Origin: Stratiolaelaps scimitus
Taxonomy: Eukaryota > Arthropoda > Arachnida > Mesostigmata > Laelapidae
Length of the DNA stretch: 64,000 bases
Reading direction: 5' to 3'
Assembly: GCA_019614645.1 (NCBI GenBank)
Contig: JABWDB010000010.1
Location: forward strand, 10,000,001-10,064,000
Part shown: positions 26,482 through 39,119 of the stretch, piece by piece
Layout of the letters: each line of letters begins with the position of its first letter
Numbering within the stretch: the stretch's first letter is position 1
Position numbers and translations under genes: made by a program
Notes under the pieces: model-generated
What the model was told of the DNA's origin: nothing
Database searches by the model: none
Seen by the model: only the letters and a program-made list of their open reading frames with translations

Positions 26482-26621
26482 GCAGCAGTAGAGCACACCG
26501 TTGCAGTGGACGAGACAGAAGCCAGAGGCCGCAGGTTCGAGCCCTGCCGTATGACATATAAGAGAGCTTAAGCATTATAAAATTGCAGCTCCTTCAATAA
26601 AGCAATAAACCTTTACCTTTA
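26482..26621 (+). mobile_element. tRNA-derived SINE, full-length copy
   Basis: The head carries a tRNA-like B box (GCAGGTTCGAGCCCTG) after GCCAGAGGCC. The body reads ATGACATATAAGAGAGCTTAAGCATT. The tail contains TTGCAGCTCCTTCAATAAAG and ends in repeats of CTTTAC. The antisense copy at 44231-44370 matches along the whole length, so this is a repeat family and not chance. It lies just downstream of the mariner fragment. Confidence 0.75.
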
Positions 26622-27978
26622 CATGGGTCAGCGACAAGTGGACTTCGACAAATAACGAAGTTATAAATGGTAATAGAAATGGAGCATACCTAACCCGTTA
26701 GAAGGCTGCCAGAACTCTGGACCAATGTATAAATCAATGAGGTGCACACCTCTAACTCATACTAAAAAATCTTTGTTTCAACTCACTTAGTTTAGCCGAT
26801 ACTGAAATTTATATTTGTCTCATTATTTTTAATTATGCCTAATAATTCAAAAGTATTGTAGCTCAATTCTCATTCAGGAAATCATTTCGAGAAAGGTCGT
26901 ATATTAAACGATCAAAATGTATCAACCGTATTTATTGGCACTACCACAACTGCACCGGTTTATATGGCTTTTGTGGAATATCGGGTCTTAACTTTATAGG
27001 TAAGGCATTGCGCCCTATGGTTAATATGCCTCAGGGACAATTTACCTAAGCGGCACCTTGTCACTAATGGTTCTTGCTGTGCACTGATAAACCCGGTTTT
27101 CCTTTGAGAACTGTCTTCTGATAGTCTTTTCAAGACTCTTCCAACTTTCTAAAATTCCATTCAATTTTTTTCCGCGCATCATGATGAAACTATATTCAGC
27201 TTCTTTGGTCCTAAGCGTGCATACAAGCACTACATACTTCACCGGGTAAAAATATTTGGTCCACATTATTCCATCTCTCGATTCACTCTGGAATACATTG
27301 TTTCACTCTGGTTCCATTCCTTTTGTACACGCTCGGTTTCGTTAGACCGTACCTCCAGTATGTACAAGGTATGTTCTTAAGGTATATTTAGTTCCTTGTT
27401 TCTATCGCATTTTGTCTGATCCAATGGATCGCTGCATTTTATGCAGCGATCCATCGATTTTATGCAGCGATCTTTACACCGATGTGTGTAAAGATGCGCA
27501 CCCGTGGAAATGAGTGATCGGTGGGCCAGGCAGATGAGATTTGAGTTACGACATATTTTATATTGGCAAGGGGGAGAACTTTGACTTTAGTGTATGCAGC
27601 AAGCCGAATAGTTTTTCTATTTTGTGAGTGGAGGTGCGCTAAGTTGCCCTCAACGAAACCTGGTGGGTTCCACTTGGGTTATTAAGAAAGGGGTTCAGGA
27701 AGGGCATAACCGGTCTTCTACATATGTCAAAAGTGTAAGTGACTCCATACCGTAGGACCGGGGCCAATCCATTTGGCAGTGTGACACGTGATCTGTAGTT
27801 TACAGTGTTTTCCCGTCAATGAACTCTTTACACGAAATAAATCCACGTGTCTCGTTCTGCTTGGGTAGCTTTATCTCAATCCGGTTCAACTTAAATAATA
27901 TTCTGATAATATTGTTGTGACATATCGATTGCTTAATGATATTGTATTTAGTGACAACGTGCAAATACGAATATAAGT

Positions 27979-30900
27979 CTAGGTCGTTGAAAGTGAAAAA
28001 TTCCTAGCCATGGTGAGATCGTCACGTATATGCTTGGGTATCCTGTCAAGTGCCTTAGGCTCCAAATCTACGATTCCAATTTGTAGCAGGTACCGTTCCT
28101 CGCCATACTCCAACACATTCAATCGAGGGCTACTGTAAAAACACAAAGGGCAATATCTGCGTTTAGTGGCTTTCGTATTTTTTTCAGGGTCGTATCAAAT
28201 AAAACTATTTTAATGTAAACTGTTCCTTTCAATTTTCCTGTGAGCATCGTACATATATCGCTATGGAATTTCCCTTGCAGCAAGGTACATGCACATATGG
28301 TTAACTTCTTTGCTGTGGGCGGACTATACGAAGTCCTTTATGATGTTTGTGCAGGAGTATATAATTGTTTTTATGGGTTCACTTTAATCGTTTTATCACC
28401 GATCGATGGTAACATCAGGTTATGGCGATCCAGCTGACATCGATAATTCACTCCACGAACGAATCGCGTACGGTTCTCTTTCTTTCAAGTAAGCCTATAT
28501 ACTTCTTATTCTAACTGGATTTCAGATTAACGAAGCAAATATTGACGATTTCAGAAGGGCAGGCGGTAATCTAAACGCCCTCCGAACACCGCAGCAAACA
28601 AGGAAACATACCTGTGTAACAAATTAAGCCTGTTCACTGCTTCAAACTCTCATTGTGTCTAGGTATATATATTTCCAAGTTACCTATTTTGTGACCTGTC
28701 TGTGTCACTAGATCCGAGTTAGGACACTGTCTGTTAGTAAGACCAGCCTGCTGAGAAGGATTAAGTACTAACTTAAGAAACTTAACTTTAAAATTAGAAT
28801 GAAAACAATTACACTAGAGAAAACACATTTGATATTTGAATTACACAATGTTTCCGACTCAGAAGGAGCACAAACCTTAGATTGCCATTCCATCTGCCGG
28901 TATCGATTTTTTGCATGGTGAGCATTAATGAACAATCCCGTGCTGTGAGCGCAACCAAATACTTCCATAGCATCCTCGACTCGAACTGTGACGTCGTTTC
29001 ATGAGGTGCCTTCTCGTCGTTGGCCAGTCCCGGGCCAGAAGGTATTGCAGGCCATGGAAATCTGCAACGTATTTGATATTTACGCCGCAGTAAGGATTCA
29101 CCAATATCAACGATGACCTCTAGTTACAAGTATTATATTTAGATGATCGTGATACTTCAATCTTAATGCATACTGGCAAAGTATGCAAACCTCGTATCAT
29201 TAGTATTACCATACATTACAACCAGTAGGCAAACAGTGCACTAGCAGAACGTGCAAGCAGTAGCTGTACCTTCCATCCACAAAGTCTTCTGCCTGATGAC
29301 TGTTATGAAACGCCGTATATATCGTTGATAGATCTGCCGAGCACAGTTGTTGAGCCTGAAAATACCGTCATTGGCGAAAACGTTTCTTGAAATAATCTTG
29401 GGTTTCTTATTGTATAGGTTATGAACAAAAGCCTAATTCCTTATTATGGCTAATGAAAAATCTTAGCGACAACCACGGGACAGTCAATTTTTGAACTCCG
29501 TGGAACTTCGCCAGTCGTTAATTTTCAATATGCTACTGGGTCAGCCAACTTGCCAGGTTCAATCCGTACTGAATGCCGAAAGATATTTTCTTAACAAACT
29601 ACTTTTTTTGGCATCTTATTCCGTGTGGCACGTTAGTGGTAGTTTCCACACGAGTCAATACCCTTTGCACTCCGTTAAGGTGGGCTAACCTTCACGGAGT
29701 GTAAAGGGTATAGACTCATGTGGAAACGGATTAAGGCCAATAAATAATTGTCTGAATTAAATTTAATTAATTAAGTAATCAGTGAATGAAATGTCGGCAC
29801 ACATTAACTAAAAACCGGTGGCTGGTTCTGAAGTGGGCTCACATGTATGTCGTGAGTTTTCTTCTGGATAAATCCTGTAATGCTGGATCAAAAAAATTTA
29901 CGCTGGAGCATGTGTACACTACCTACTTTCATAATGGCTCCCTCTTGGCCAAAAATAAAAGAGTGTACGTGTATTGTATCGTACTGCCAAGTGGCTGAAA
30001 ACCCGGAGGGAATCAACCTAAGGGAAACGAGACTGAGGGTTGAAAAAATCTTTAACTTAATATGATGTAGATTGCGAACGCAAGAGCCTTTTAGACCTAT
30101 CACTGGACCAGCGACCACGAGGCCCCAAGCTGTACTGTCCCAGAAGAGAAAGTGGCCCGAAATCTCATTATATATCGCCAAGTCACCCCGGTTGACGGTA
30201 TTATACTAGTAAATATCATCACTCCATGAGGATATGCCCACACGCCGTGGATAAGGTAAAGATAAAGGTAAATTGGTTTATTAAAGGAGCTGCAATTTTA
30301 CAATGCTTGAGCTCTCTTATATGTGGGGAATGAAGAATGTTTCAAGTGGCTATCGTATTTGTAGTTATTAATACGAAGTCTGACACGAAATTGTATTCGC
30401 TAGTTGAAATTACCTGCAGCACTCGATAAAGCACCGAACTTCGAGGAATCTCGTGTCTCGGGATACGTTTTTCGCCTGGATGAACGTCCCTCTCGCTAAC
30501 GTCTTGGCCAGCTCGAAATCTGTTCTTTCCAGTGGACCCTATAAAACAGTTGAAAATGCATAAATATTACGTGACACGGTCAATTCAGTGACAATGCAGG
30601 TGAGTTCAAAGGCTAACGTTATGGCTATAGTTATCATTGAAATCAAAGGGTTTCAGTATTAAATAAGAACCAATAATTAGAAACGAATAAGAAACGAGGA
30701 CAGACACTCAAGACTTCCATTCATAGAGTCACGATATTTTCAAAACCGCCGCTTCGCTTGACGCGACCTAGTAAATAAATTTTGTAATTCGCGTTTCACA
30801 GTAATATTTATTTGTTAAAGAATATGTATACCGAAATTTCATATCTGTATTTGGAAGTTGCCTTTTTTCGTCTAGCAAAATCGCAGAGCGAATTTCAGGC

Positions 30901-33900
30901 GATTGATGTCTAATCTGGATCCCGCAGTAATTACTGAGACAAAGTGTATGGAAATTTTTATAAGCACCGGTATATACTAAAACGATTATTTGCCCAAACA
31001 TTTTGCAACTGATTCGAAAAGTTTGCGCAAAAATGAAATTCAGGTAATTCGAACATACTTGATAATTTTTAGGTTTAAGATAGAATCTGCTTGTTACGTC
31101 AAAATCAAATCGGGTCCCTAGTCATAATTATCACCGTGTTGTTTGAAGGACTCACCTGAATTGTTTTCAATGGTTTCCTCGTTATATTCGTCATCGTAGC
31201 ACATACATTTAGTTGAGTAAGTACAGTGCCGTGTCTCAAGGCGAACATTTCTAGACACAGCTTCCTGGCACCGGTCTTCCTGCAATGGGAGACATAGGGC
31301 TAACCGAATCAAGTTGCACAGGTGTCGCGAGCTCTCGTATTCAGCCGCTTTATTTGGCACTGTGGATTCGGAACTGATCACTTTACGTTTTCCAATGTGT
31401 TTGTCACCAGTGTCGCCATTCTGTTCACTGCACTGTGTGCTTTCGACTTCATGCTTCGTACGGCTATAATGAGCGAGATCCACGTTGATCCAACGAGATC
31501 CATTGCTTTTGTCCACATGGCATCCGTTATTTAAACTGAAGTTTGTACCACTTTGGCACATGCCGAGGCTATTTACGTTTCTACACTTCGTAGATTGACG
31601 ATCACCGCACTGAGAGGGGCCTTGAGTGCTAAAATCCTTAAAGTGATCATTCGAATCTGAACGACCGGAAGACTCGCTATTTGCGATCTGTTTTGCATCC
31701 GAATACTTATCGTTACAACTTAAATTCGTACTACTATCAGCGACGTCGTTATGGCCAGGCAGAAAGTCGTGCAACATATTTTCGAATGAGCGTATAATTC
31801 CAAAAAGGTCCTTTCCTAGCTTTTGATGTTCGCCACCAAATATTTGATGACGATTACAGAAGACGCGGAGATTATTCTGCGGGTTATGCAACAGTTCGAG
31901 AATAGCAGACTCCATACGCTCCGGACACCTAAGCACAAAAGGGCCAGCTATTTCAATTAGAAGACGCACAACGAGGAAATGATTATTTAAAGATGATATT
32001 TTATCACGTGCGAGTGGTAAATGTTGTAGCGTACTGTTCCTCGTTAGACAACAAACCGTTTGGAAATGTTTTATATGGAAATTTTTCAAAAGGGGAAAAC
32101 ACAATCACCCCACGAAAGAATATTCTAGCAAAGAAGTAAAAAGCCTACGTCAATGTCTTATGTTTAATGATATATTTCGCTATTAAAATAATTGGCATGT
32201 ATCATGAATAACACTAAATTAAACCAGCGGCTTGACAACATTCAACTATATAAATCAAAAGCTGTGTAGACATAGCGTAGGGACATAGGGACACCACTTT
32301 ACCAAAAAAAAACACAGTTAACGTACTTGAAAAAAAGCATACACCTCTAATCCGCGTACCCGCTAAATAAATCGAGTGGGCAGTAGTTGCTGATATGTTG
32401 AATTCGACCATCGCTAAGCTTATGATGCTGAACCATATGGAAGCGACATAAGCGCGATTTCAAATGTTCTCCTTCTGAATGGTAAGATGTTGATCTTTGG
32501 CAGTGAGACGCATTGTGTGAACAATGACCATGTAAAGACTGAGTTTTCAACGGGTGTGACACACCCGGAAAAGAGCAACTCGAGTAATAGCAAGATTCAG
32601 GGACAGTTCCAGATGTTGGGCTTGAAGAGTGATATGCCATGAATTCGCCGGGAAGTGCGGATGCAGCGCGAGACATTACTGGGAGTGGCAGAAATCCCAT
32701 TTTTGATTTAATCTCGACACTGATGACTGGCCCTACCACAGGTACTGGTAGCGAATATTCGCCTCTACTGGCCCGACCACCATCTAGAATGAGAAGTAGG
32801 CACATTTGATATACAGTAATTATCATATACCATATGATAAATATTAACGGGCGTAATACGTTTATGGTAATAATAATGTAATACGTTATGTGGACACATT
32901 GTCAAGAAAAGTCTCTTCGTATATAATATATCAGGTATGTTACACAGAACTGTACGTTCTACAAGTAATTTACTTTTTCACCGTCTTGATTTAAGTCTAA
33001 AGTATGAGAAGTATAAATACAAATAAACTAGCCGTTCATCTTGTGGGTCGATCCACATAAAAATCGCAATTATAGATGAGAGCTATACTTAATACTCGTC
33101 TAATTAACAATGTAATTGTTACAATTAATATCAGTCTGAGATTAACGTCTGTGTTAGATACACTCGGCAGGTTCAAAGACTCCATACTGATTTTTTTATA
33201 TAAGTGAATTTGATTGATTATCACTATGCGCTATATGCTCCCTCAGTTTACTTGGCTATAAAAATGCTACAAGTTCAATGCGGAAGCTAATGGCAAAGCT
33301 GATACTCCCGAGGACCTATTTAGCCGTTTCGTAGGACGGGTTGAGCCCTTGCTAATCATGTGAATAATAATAATGTGTTCTAATTATGTGAACTAAGGCA
33401 TATCTCCGATAACAGCCCAAGTACTCACCATCTGTAGCTTGGTTGCACGGGTCCAGGTTGCATTTCGGCAACCCGTTGGTGACTGCCTGAGGCAGTACTA
33501 AATCGGCAGGCAAGCTGGATTTAAATGTGCAATAGTCAGGAAAGACAAGCCCGCAACCCAATTCGGGACTGGGCTCTTTGGCTAGGCGGTGCGACGCACG
33601 ATCTTTGCGGGACTCTGCAAGCAGTACTACTAATTCATTCCGACCGAGCTTAACCAAGGTCTGAAATGCAAAATTTAACATTGGTGGGTTGAGCTTATCG
33701 CGAAACTTATAATATAATATATACTCTTTTATCTTGTATACCTTTATCTTGCAGAAGTTTTATCGGATCACCATGGCTAGGCCTTGCAAGTTTGCAAGCA
33801 GCTCACAGTTAAATTCTTCAATTCAGTTCTCGTTGGGCCGGCCATAACGTTACCATCGGGGAAAAGGTCCTAATGAACATTTCACATGACTGATCATCAA

Positions 33901-35965
33901 AAGAAATCGGGCAGAAGTAGACTTGGATACATTTCTTTCTTTATTTTTATTGTCTTGGTGAGTATGGATGTGGTCTACTCTTTGAGATGTTCTTATATGA
34001 AGGGACGCATTGCATACATGGGCGTTATACTACCATATATGCAAATTACATTTACCTATATAGATATTTGAACATCAAAGTACGCGCGCGTCGAGCACGT
34101 AAGAAGTCACAATAGTTGATTGCTTCAGTCTACAAAGTCAATTGCTCTGTCTACCATGTGAATGTAATATCATACTGACAGGTACGTCGATCAGGGATGC
34201 TCCTAATAGAGGTACAGCGACATTCTCTATGAAGGAAAGTTGATACTTGTGCACAGACAGCCAGTACTCCCCAACAGGTTCCTGATCGGATTGACTTCGA
34301 CTGCCGCTCATATGATCTGTAATAGACACAGGTGGTAGAAGGCAATCACTAAATACGACCAATAGCCAGTTAGGCGACGGTCATACTTTAGAAGCTTCAA
34401 ATAGGTTTCTGTTCAGTTATGCAATGTTTTACCCGATTTAAGCATGCCCTACGAAAGCAGTTTTGCTATTACCTGTGGCGCTAAAGGTTAACGGATGTCT
34501 CGTTGGATACCTCACACTGGCTGCATCGGTAGAATCGAAACGCCTCTCACTTGGACCGCTGTACCTTTCCTTCAGGGTGCCGGCAGTAAATATAAAAATC
34601 ATAGGTTATGTGAGAACTAATCATTACACAATTTGAATTACAATTTCAAATTGCACAGTTAAATTCTAAGTACCATTGTTTATTGCACAACAGCAGTATT
34701 CCAGTATACCTCAGCTGAGACTGTTTGACCCTTGGCTCTTTTATGAACTAAAAAAACTTCTTCTCCAAATCACACAAAAGTGCTACACTATATATATTCC
34801 ATACCGCAATGGCCACTGTATAAACTATGTACGTAGACGCGAGATTTCCAGTACGTTCTCTTTTTATGTTATAAGGAATGAGTCGTTTTTAGGAACGATA
34901 TACGACGTTTCATTAGATATTTCTTGTGTCATAAACAATGTTTCATTTAACACGTACGATATGCTATACTTGTATACTACATAGTATAAATTACTTACCT
35001 CAGTGACGGCAACTGGCGCCTTTTTAAGCTTAATCACATACGGACGGTCCTGCAATGAAAAAAACAGATGATTAGAATATCACTTTGTATAAAAATATCA
35101 ATGTGGATGATTCTTGGAGTCACAACCAAAATGCCCCGAGTTCAACAACCACTCCGTGATATATTCAGGAGTTACTTTACACACACACCACTAATTGGTT
35201 TTATTGTGATTGTATATTATAGTAAGCATTTTCCCCACATTTACAAGAGATCCTATCACAGGAACAATTAAGGTATACATACATAGCTAGATAGTAGCCG
35301 ATGGCTTGAAGCGTCCATAATCACGGTCATTTTGTTCTTTTAAAAACAATGATTGAAGTTATCTGGGAGTTAGCTGCTTCGTCAACTATGGCAAATAATA
35401 TCTCATACCATTTAGTTTGTATGGAATTGAATTATAGGTAGAATGAAGCACAGCCCATTTCGGAACCAACATTTGAGGTGTTTGTTTTTTGTGCACTTGT
35501 GAAACTTTACTGATAAAGTTTCAGTTTTAGCTTTATGGCATGTTACAAAACACTACTGATAGTGTTTTGTAACATGCCATAAAGCTAAAACTTGGCAACA
35601 AAAACTATGCACTCCACGCCGTGTGGTGCAATATTTGTAAAGTCTGAGATAAAAAACAGAAATGTCGTTTATATGCCGGCATTAGATATCAGTATCGCAC
35701 ATGACATAATCGATAAATATTCAACGTGAAACGATATAACAATTGAACATCTTTACATCACAGTTACCGAGCAAACGCAGCGTGAATGTACCAAGACGTA
35801 ACTAAAAGAAATGCGAGGCTGTATTTTGGTCATGTAAAAGTAACATACAAATTGACATAATACACAAAAAAATTAAAGAATATATCGAAAACACACCTCG
35901 AGGGCAAGGACAAGGCTAGAGTTGCCTTCCCCGCGGAACGCCACACGCGTAATATTGACTTGCAT
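27979..35965 (-). CDS. IPPK: Inositol-pentakisphosphate 2-kinase (IPK1)
   Basis: Makes phytate (InsP6) from InsP5 with ATP. Minus-strand exons: 35897-35965, 34999-35049, 34473-34569, 34180-34316, 33429-33660, 32360-32783, 31156-31928, 30414-30538, 29270-29355, 28876-29061, 27979-28132; phases agree, about 777 aa. Motifs in order are the glycine-rich loop AFRGEGNSSLVLAL (residues 9-22), FIENVAVPLLG (about 101), SVEIKSKMGFLP (about 217), YCPLDLFSG (about 329), NPQNNLRVFCN (about 352), ALTARDCSLMLTM near the C-terminus, and VDLEPKALDRIP in the last exon. Human IPPK is 491 aa; most of the excess is a Ser/Asn/Asp-rich insert in exon 7 (roughly residues 375-590). The start chosen (35965) puts the RGEGN loop near the N-terminus, as in the family. 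The frame stays open upstream to a splice-like acceptor, so a longer N-terminus is possible. The exon 4 donor (CCT|GTCAGT) is weak. Confidence 0.92.
29642..29727. repeat. Long hairpin in IPPK intron 8
   Basis: Arms of about 40 bases, nearly perfect, run from GTTTCCACACGAGTCAATACCC to its reverse complement GGGTATAGACTCATGTGGAAAC, with a loop of about 5 bases (GGGCT). A few mismatches separate the arms. It is probably a small foldback element inside the intron between IPPK exons 8 and 9. Confidence 0.7.
30251..30324 (-). mobile_element. SINE tail copy in IPPK intron 8
   Basis: On the minus strand it reads CATATAAGAGAGCTCAAGCA, then TTGCAGCTCCTTTAATAAAC, and ends in ACCTTTATCTTTACC. This is the 3' half of the SINE at 26482-26621. 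The tRNA-like head is missing, so the copy is 5'-truncated. Confidence 0.65.
35524..35591. repeat. Perfect 31-bp inverted repeat
   Basis: The left arm 35524-35554 (starting GTTTTAGCTTTATGGCATG) and the right arm 35561-35591 are exact reverse complements around a 6-base loop (ACTGAT). It lies in the first IPPK intron as modelled. Perfect arms argue for recent origin or selection, most simply a young foldback element. Confidence 0.8.
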
Positions 35966-37938
35966 GTGTTCCTGCTCCTGATAGTTTTCTTTCGTTCTTA
36001 TCACAAGCGAAAACGCTGACTTCCCACCATTCGTCGAAGTAAGATTAGTGGCATGGCCTTTTAACCGCTCTTCCATAGCCTCTCTCCACCACCTGGAAAT
36101 AGAATATGTGCAGTCTTCATGTGCAGTCTTCATAAATTTTCAATCTTCAGTTGTATTATAATGTTTTAGATGTTTACAACATATGTAAGAAGTATTGTGA
36201 ATAAAGACATCTCGCCAATACATATCAAACCTTGACAGGCAAGTCCAGTTTCTAAAACTCACCATGGAAATAAGAAAATAAAAGCAACAGGAGTGCCCTC
36301 TATCGGGCAGCTTGGCACGAATTCATGTATAACAGGTGCGTACAATATTTGAGAGGTTATATTCTAGTTTGCATGGATACCATAACATAATACATAAGGG
36401 AGTCACTTTAAATATGACACACTCACAAGGGTCATTTTAATGGTACCTTTCTACAAAGATGTGATTTAGTGTTGTCCACCTAGTATCACTTTAGGCAATA
36501 AAGGAATATCGACAATAAGGATGGGGTACCCCATGCAAGTGAGCCTCTAATTAAGAATTTAAAGCAGCTCCAAAGAGCCTGAGTCCAGCACGATATACAT
36601 GATAGGCTCTTGGGGAATAAGAGAAAGAAAGAGGTGCAAATGATATGGGCTTCATCTCAAAAGCCCGCTCATAAAACCTGAATTAAGATCCCACCTAGGA
36701 ACGATTAACAACGACGCAGAATCTGTAGCAGAAATGCAAAGTGCCAGAGGTGTATTAGTTAGTAGTTTCTACTAACTGTGCATTATTTCAAATGAGGAGA
36801 ACTTGAATGCTTGAATGTGGCGTGCATATAATCGTGCTCCGGTTGCAGGTTGCCGGCCATACGGTCACTGTTCAACTACTCTAATAATAGTGCCACACTT
36901 GTTCGTAGACTCTGTTTACCCTTTTTTATTGTTTACTCGTACACATCTCACATGATGCGCATAGAGAACGAGCCTCGATATGGGCACCAGACAGATGATG
37001 GCACTTGGCCGGTGCCGCCACTGACGTAACTGTCAGATTTTCGAGTATTCTTACCATAAAAAACGCTGCAGTGTAGAAATCGGCCGTTTTTGTTGCTGTC
37101 GAAGGGTAAAGAAAAAGATTAAGAGGCTCATCGAGAGAATCGTACCATCCTTCCAGAATGTCACTCTAAGTAACCTTGAGTGTTGTCTTTTCGTAGTTAA
37201 TCACCGTAGGATCTTACGACTCACTTGTTCACTTCCTTACCCCGAGTTCCTTCAAACTTCCGCGTCACCACACCACTAGCGACCGTGGAGCGTTTGCATT
37301 GTCTACCGTAGGGTCGCCTTCCTCAACAGCGGTGTTCGTCACAATATTAAGAGACTTACTCAAAACTACTCTTGGCAGGCCTATTATATTATACTCGGGG
37401 CTGATGCCAGCTCATAAAAAATATGAGCTATGATTTACTACAAGTTGTCAAGAATGATTTCACATGCTAGAAAAGTTTCGAAACCGAAACGAATTATGCA
37501 CACATGGAAATAGAGGCTTCAGCAGTGACAATGAATGCGTGCCAACGTTTTCACAAGGTTTGGAAAATTTGCTCTGCTGAGAGATCATAGACCGCTACTA
37601 AGGATTTCAGATTTTCAGATTCGGCATTAAGAAAGGCATCCCTGTTTGCACCGGTGCTGGCCTACAAAGATGTGCTACTCTTCTGTTAAGATAAAATTTT
37701 GGCACTAAATATATCCGCGCCACAACCTGTGGTCAGGCTGGCATACAATTGCGCCTTATAGTTGCAAAGCCAGACCAAAGGGGTGCTCAAAATGATTGGA
37801 ACACATTGTAGGACTATACATTGAAGAAGCAAAATGTCACCATTAGGGTTCACACCCGGAGGTCCGGCACCAATGACTTCGTACAGTGCCCCGGTTGCCC
37901 GGGCTGGATGGAGGACCACTTGTTCGCCCACCGGTCAA

Positions 37939-38640
37939 TCAGTTCGTCCTGGTTTGAAGGCGTGACCACTTCCGGATAGCGGCTATGTTGCTGGTCTTTC
38001 CTTGACTCGGCGATCCTCCGCGACCGTTAGATCTGGCGAACCAAAACCTGTAGTGCCGTAGTCGCAACCCCCGGTGGGATCTCGCGATGCTAATCGCCAT
38101 GGTCCTCTGGCGACTGTCGAGCATCCAGGCAGTCATCTTCTCCTTGGCAGCGTGTCCCCCAAGGCGGGGGGCATAGAGGACGATGCTCTCCGCCATCTTG
38201 GCCAGCAGCCTTCTGACCTCGTCCGTAGCTCCGTGTGTGTATGAGAGGATCCTTGCGAGGTCCGTGGCGGCTCGCTCCGCCTTATCGGCTACGTAACTTG
38301 CGAGAGAGGTCCCGGCGAGGCCGCTGTCGAGTTTTACCAACGACGAGGCCCCACGTACTTGGCCGTCTTCGATGGCTTGGGGCTGTGGCCGGCTATGGTG
38401 AGCTCGGCTAACGTTTCTGTCCATTAAGCATCACCGCCTCGGTCTTGGTCGGCGCAAGTTCCAGCCCTAAGGGGCGGAAGCATGTCACGACATTGGCCAT
38501 TGCCCAATTCGCCACGTACTGAACGAGCCGATCGCCCCGTTCTCTAATGATGAGGGCCAGGTCTTTGGCAGATGCACAAGAGGTCATGGACGCGGGGTAG
38601 TTGAGCCGGAGGACGTCCAGAGCGCCGGTCCGAACAGACC
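37939..38640 (-). pseudogene. R1-like LINE reverse transcriptase fragment, GC-rich
   Basis: The minus strand from 38640 encodes a decayed catalytic block (SAKDLALIIRERGDRLV in place of a YADD motif), then ANWAMA and LAPTKTEAVML. After a frame change near 38424 come ADKAERAATDLARIL, TDEVRRLLAKMAESIVLYAP and QRTMAISIARS. This order (thumb, then GxxRRRLLxxVxxSxLLYxxPxW, then the QR-helix) is that of R1-clade non-LTR elements. The frameshift and the changed YADD show it is dead. Its G+C is well above the flanks, so it keeps the base composition of the source element. Confidence 0.7.
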
Positions 38641-39119
38641 TTAAACTTCCAGCTGATGTACACTACGCTGCTTTATTGTAGTCGTAGAAGATTGGTAATA
38701 TTATAGTACGCGTGAATCACGACGTCATGCTTTACTGCTGCTTCTATGCGAATTGTATGTTACATTTCGAAATCGTCGCGAGTAACGGTTGTACGATTAG
38801 TGAGTTTTGGTCCCATAGTTTGCGAATGCTTAGTTCGTTATTATTAGGCACTTAGTTTGCAGGGTTATTTGCTGAGCTTGTCTTTAGAACGGGTCTATGT
38901 TGATCCCAATGTTCGCATTTTGAGACTGTTGAAGTTGGGATGTTATTTATGCGATAGGTAATAAACGCAGTGTAGCAGCGGTCAATCATGGTAAAGTAAT
39001 TTGATTTTCCAGTAGCAAACTTCTTTGATTGAAAACACGCTATTTGCTAATTGTATTTGGAGAACACCACCAAGGTGACGTCCGCTTCAGCGAATTCCTT
39101 GTTTTGTATATGAAAGGTG

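Larger units (their letters stand above)
19076..27978. other. Gene-poor, repeat-bearing stretch
   Basis: No gene could be assembled between the Cys-module gene and the end of IPPK. Features I can support are a LINE C-terminal scrap (19265-19850), a tRNA-like SINE head (22534-22620), a possible reverse-transcriptase scrap (24341-24590), a microsatellite-like GTACACAC block (about 25120-25172) and a truncated mariner (25889-26430) joined to a SINE (26482-26621). A 71-codon open frame at 20594-20809 (-) is basic and lysine-rich but has no family motif. Confidence 0.5.

Noticed and set aside
3086..35591. CRISPR-like array
   Set aside because: The repeats seen are isolated inverted repeats or TE copies. 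There is no regularly spaced direct repeat array, and the genome is eukaryotic.
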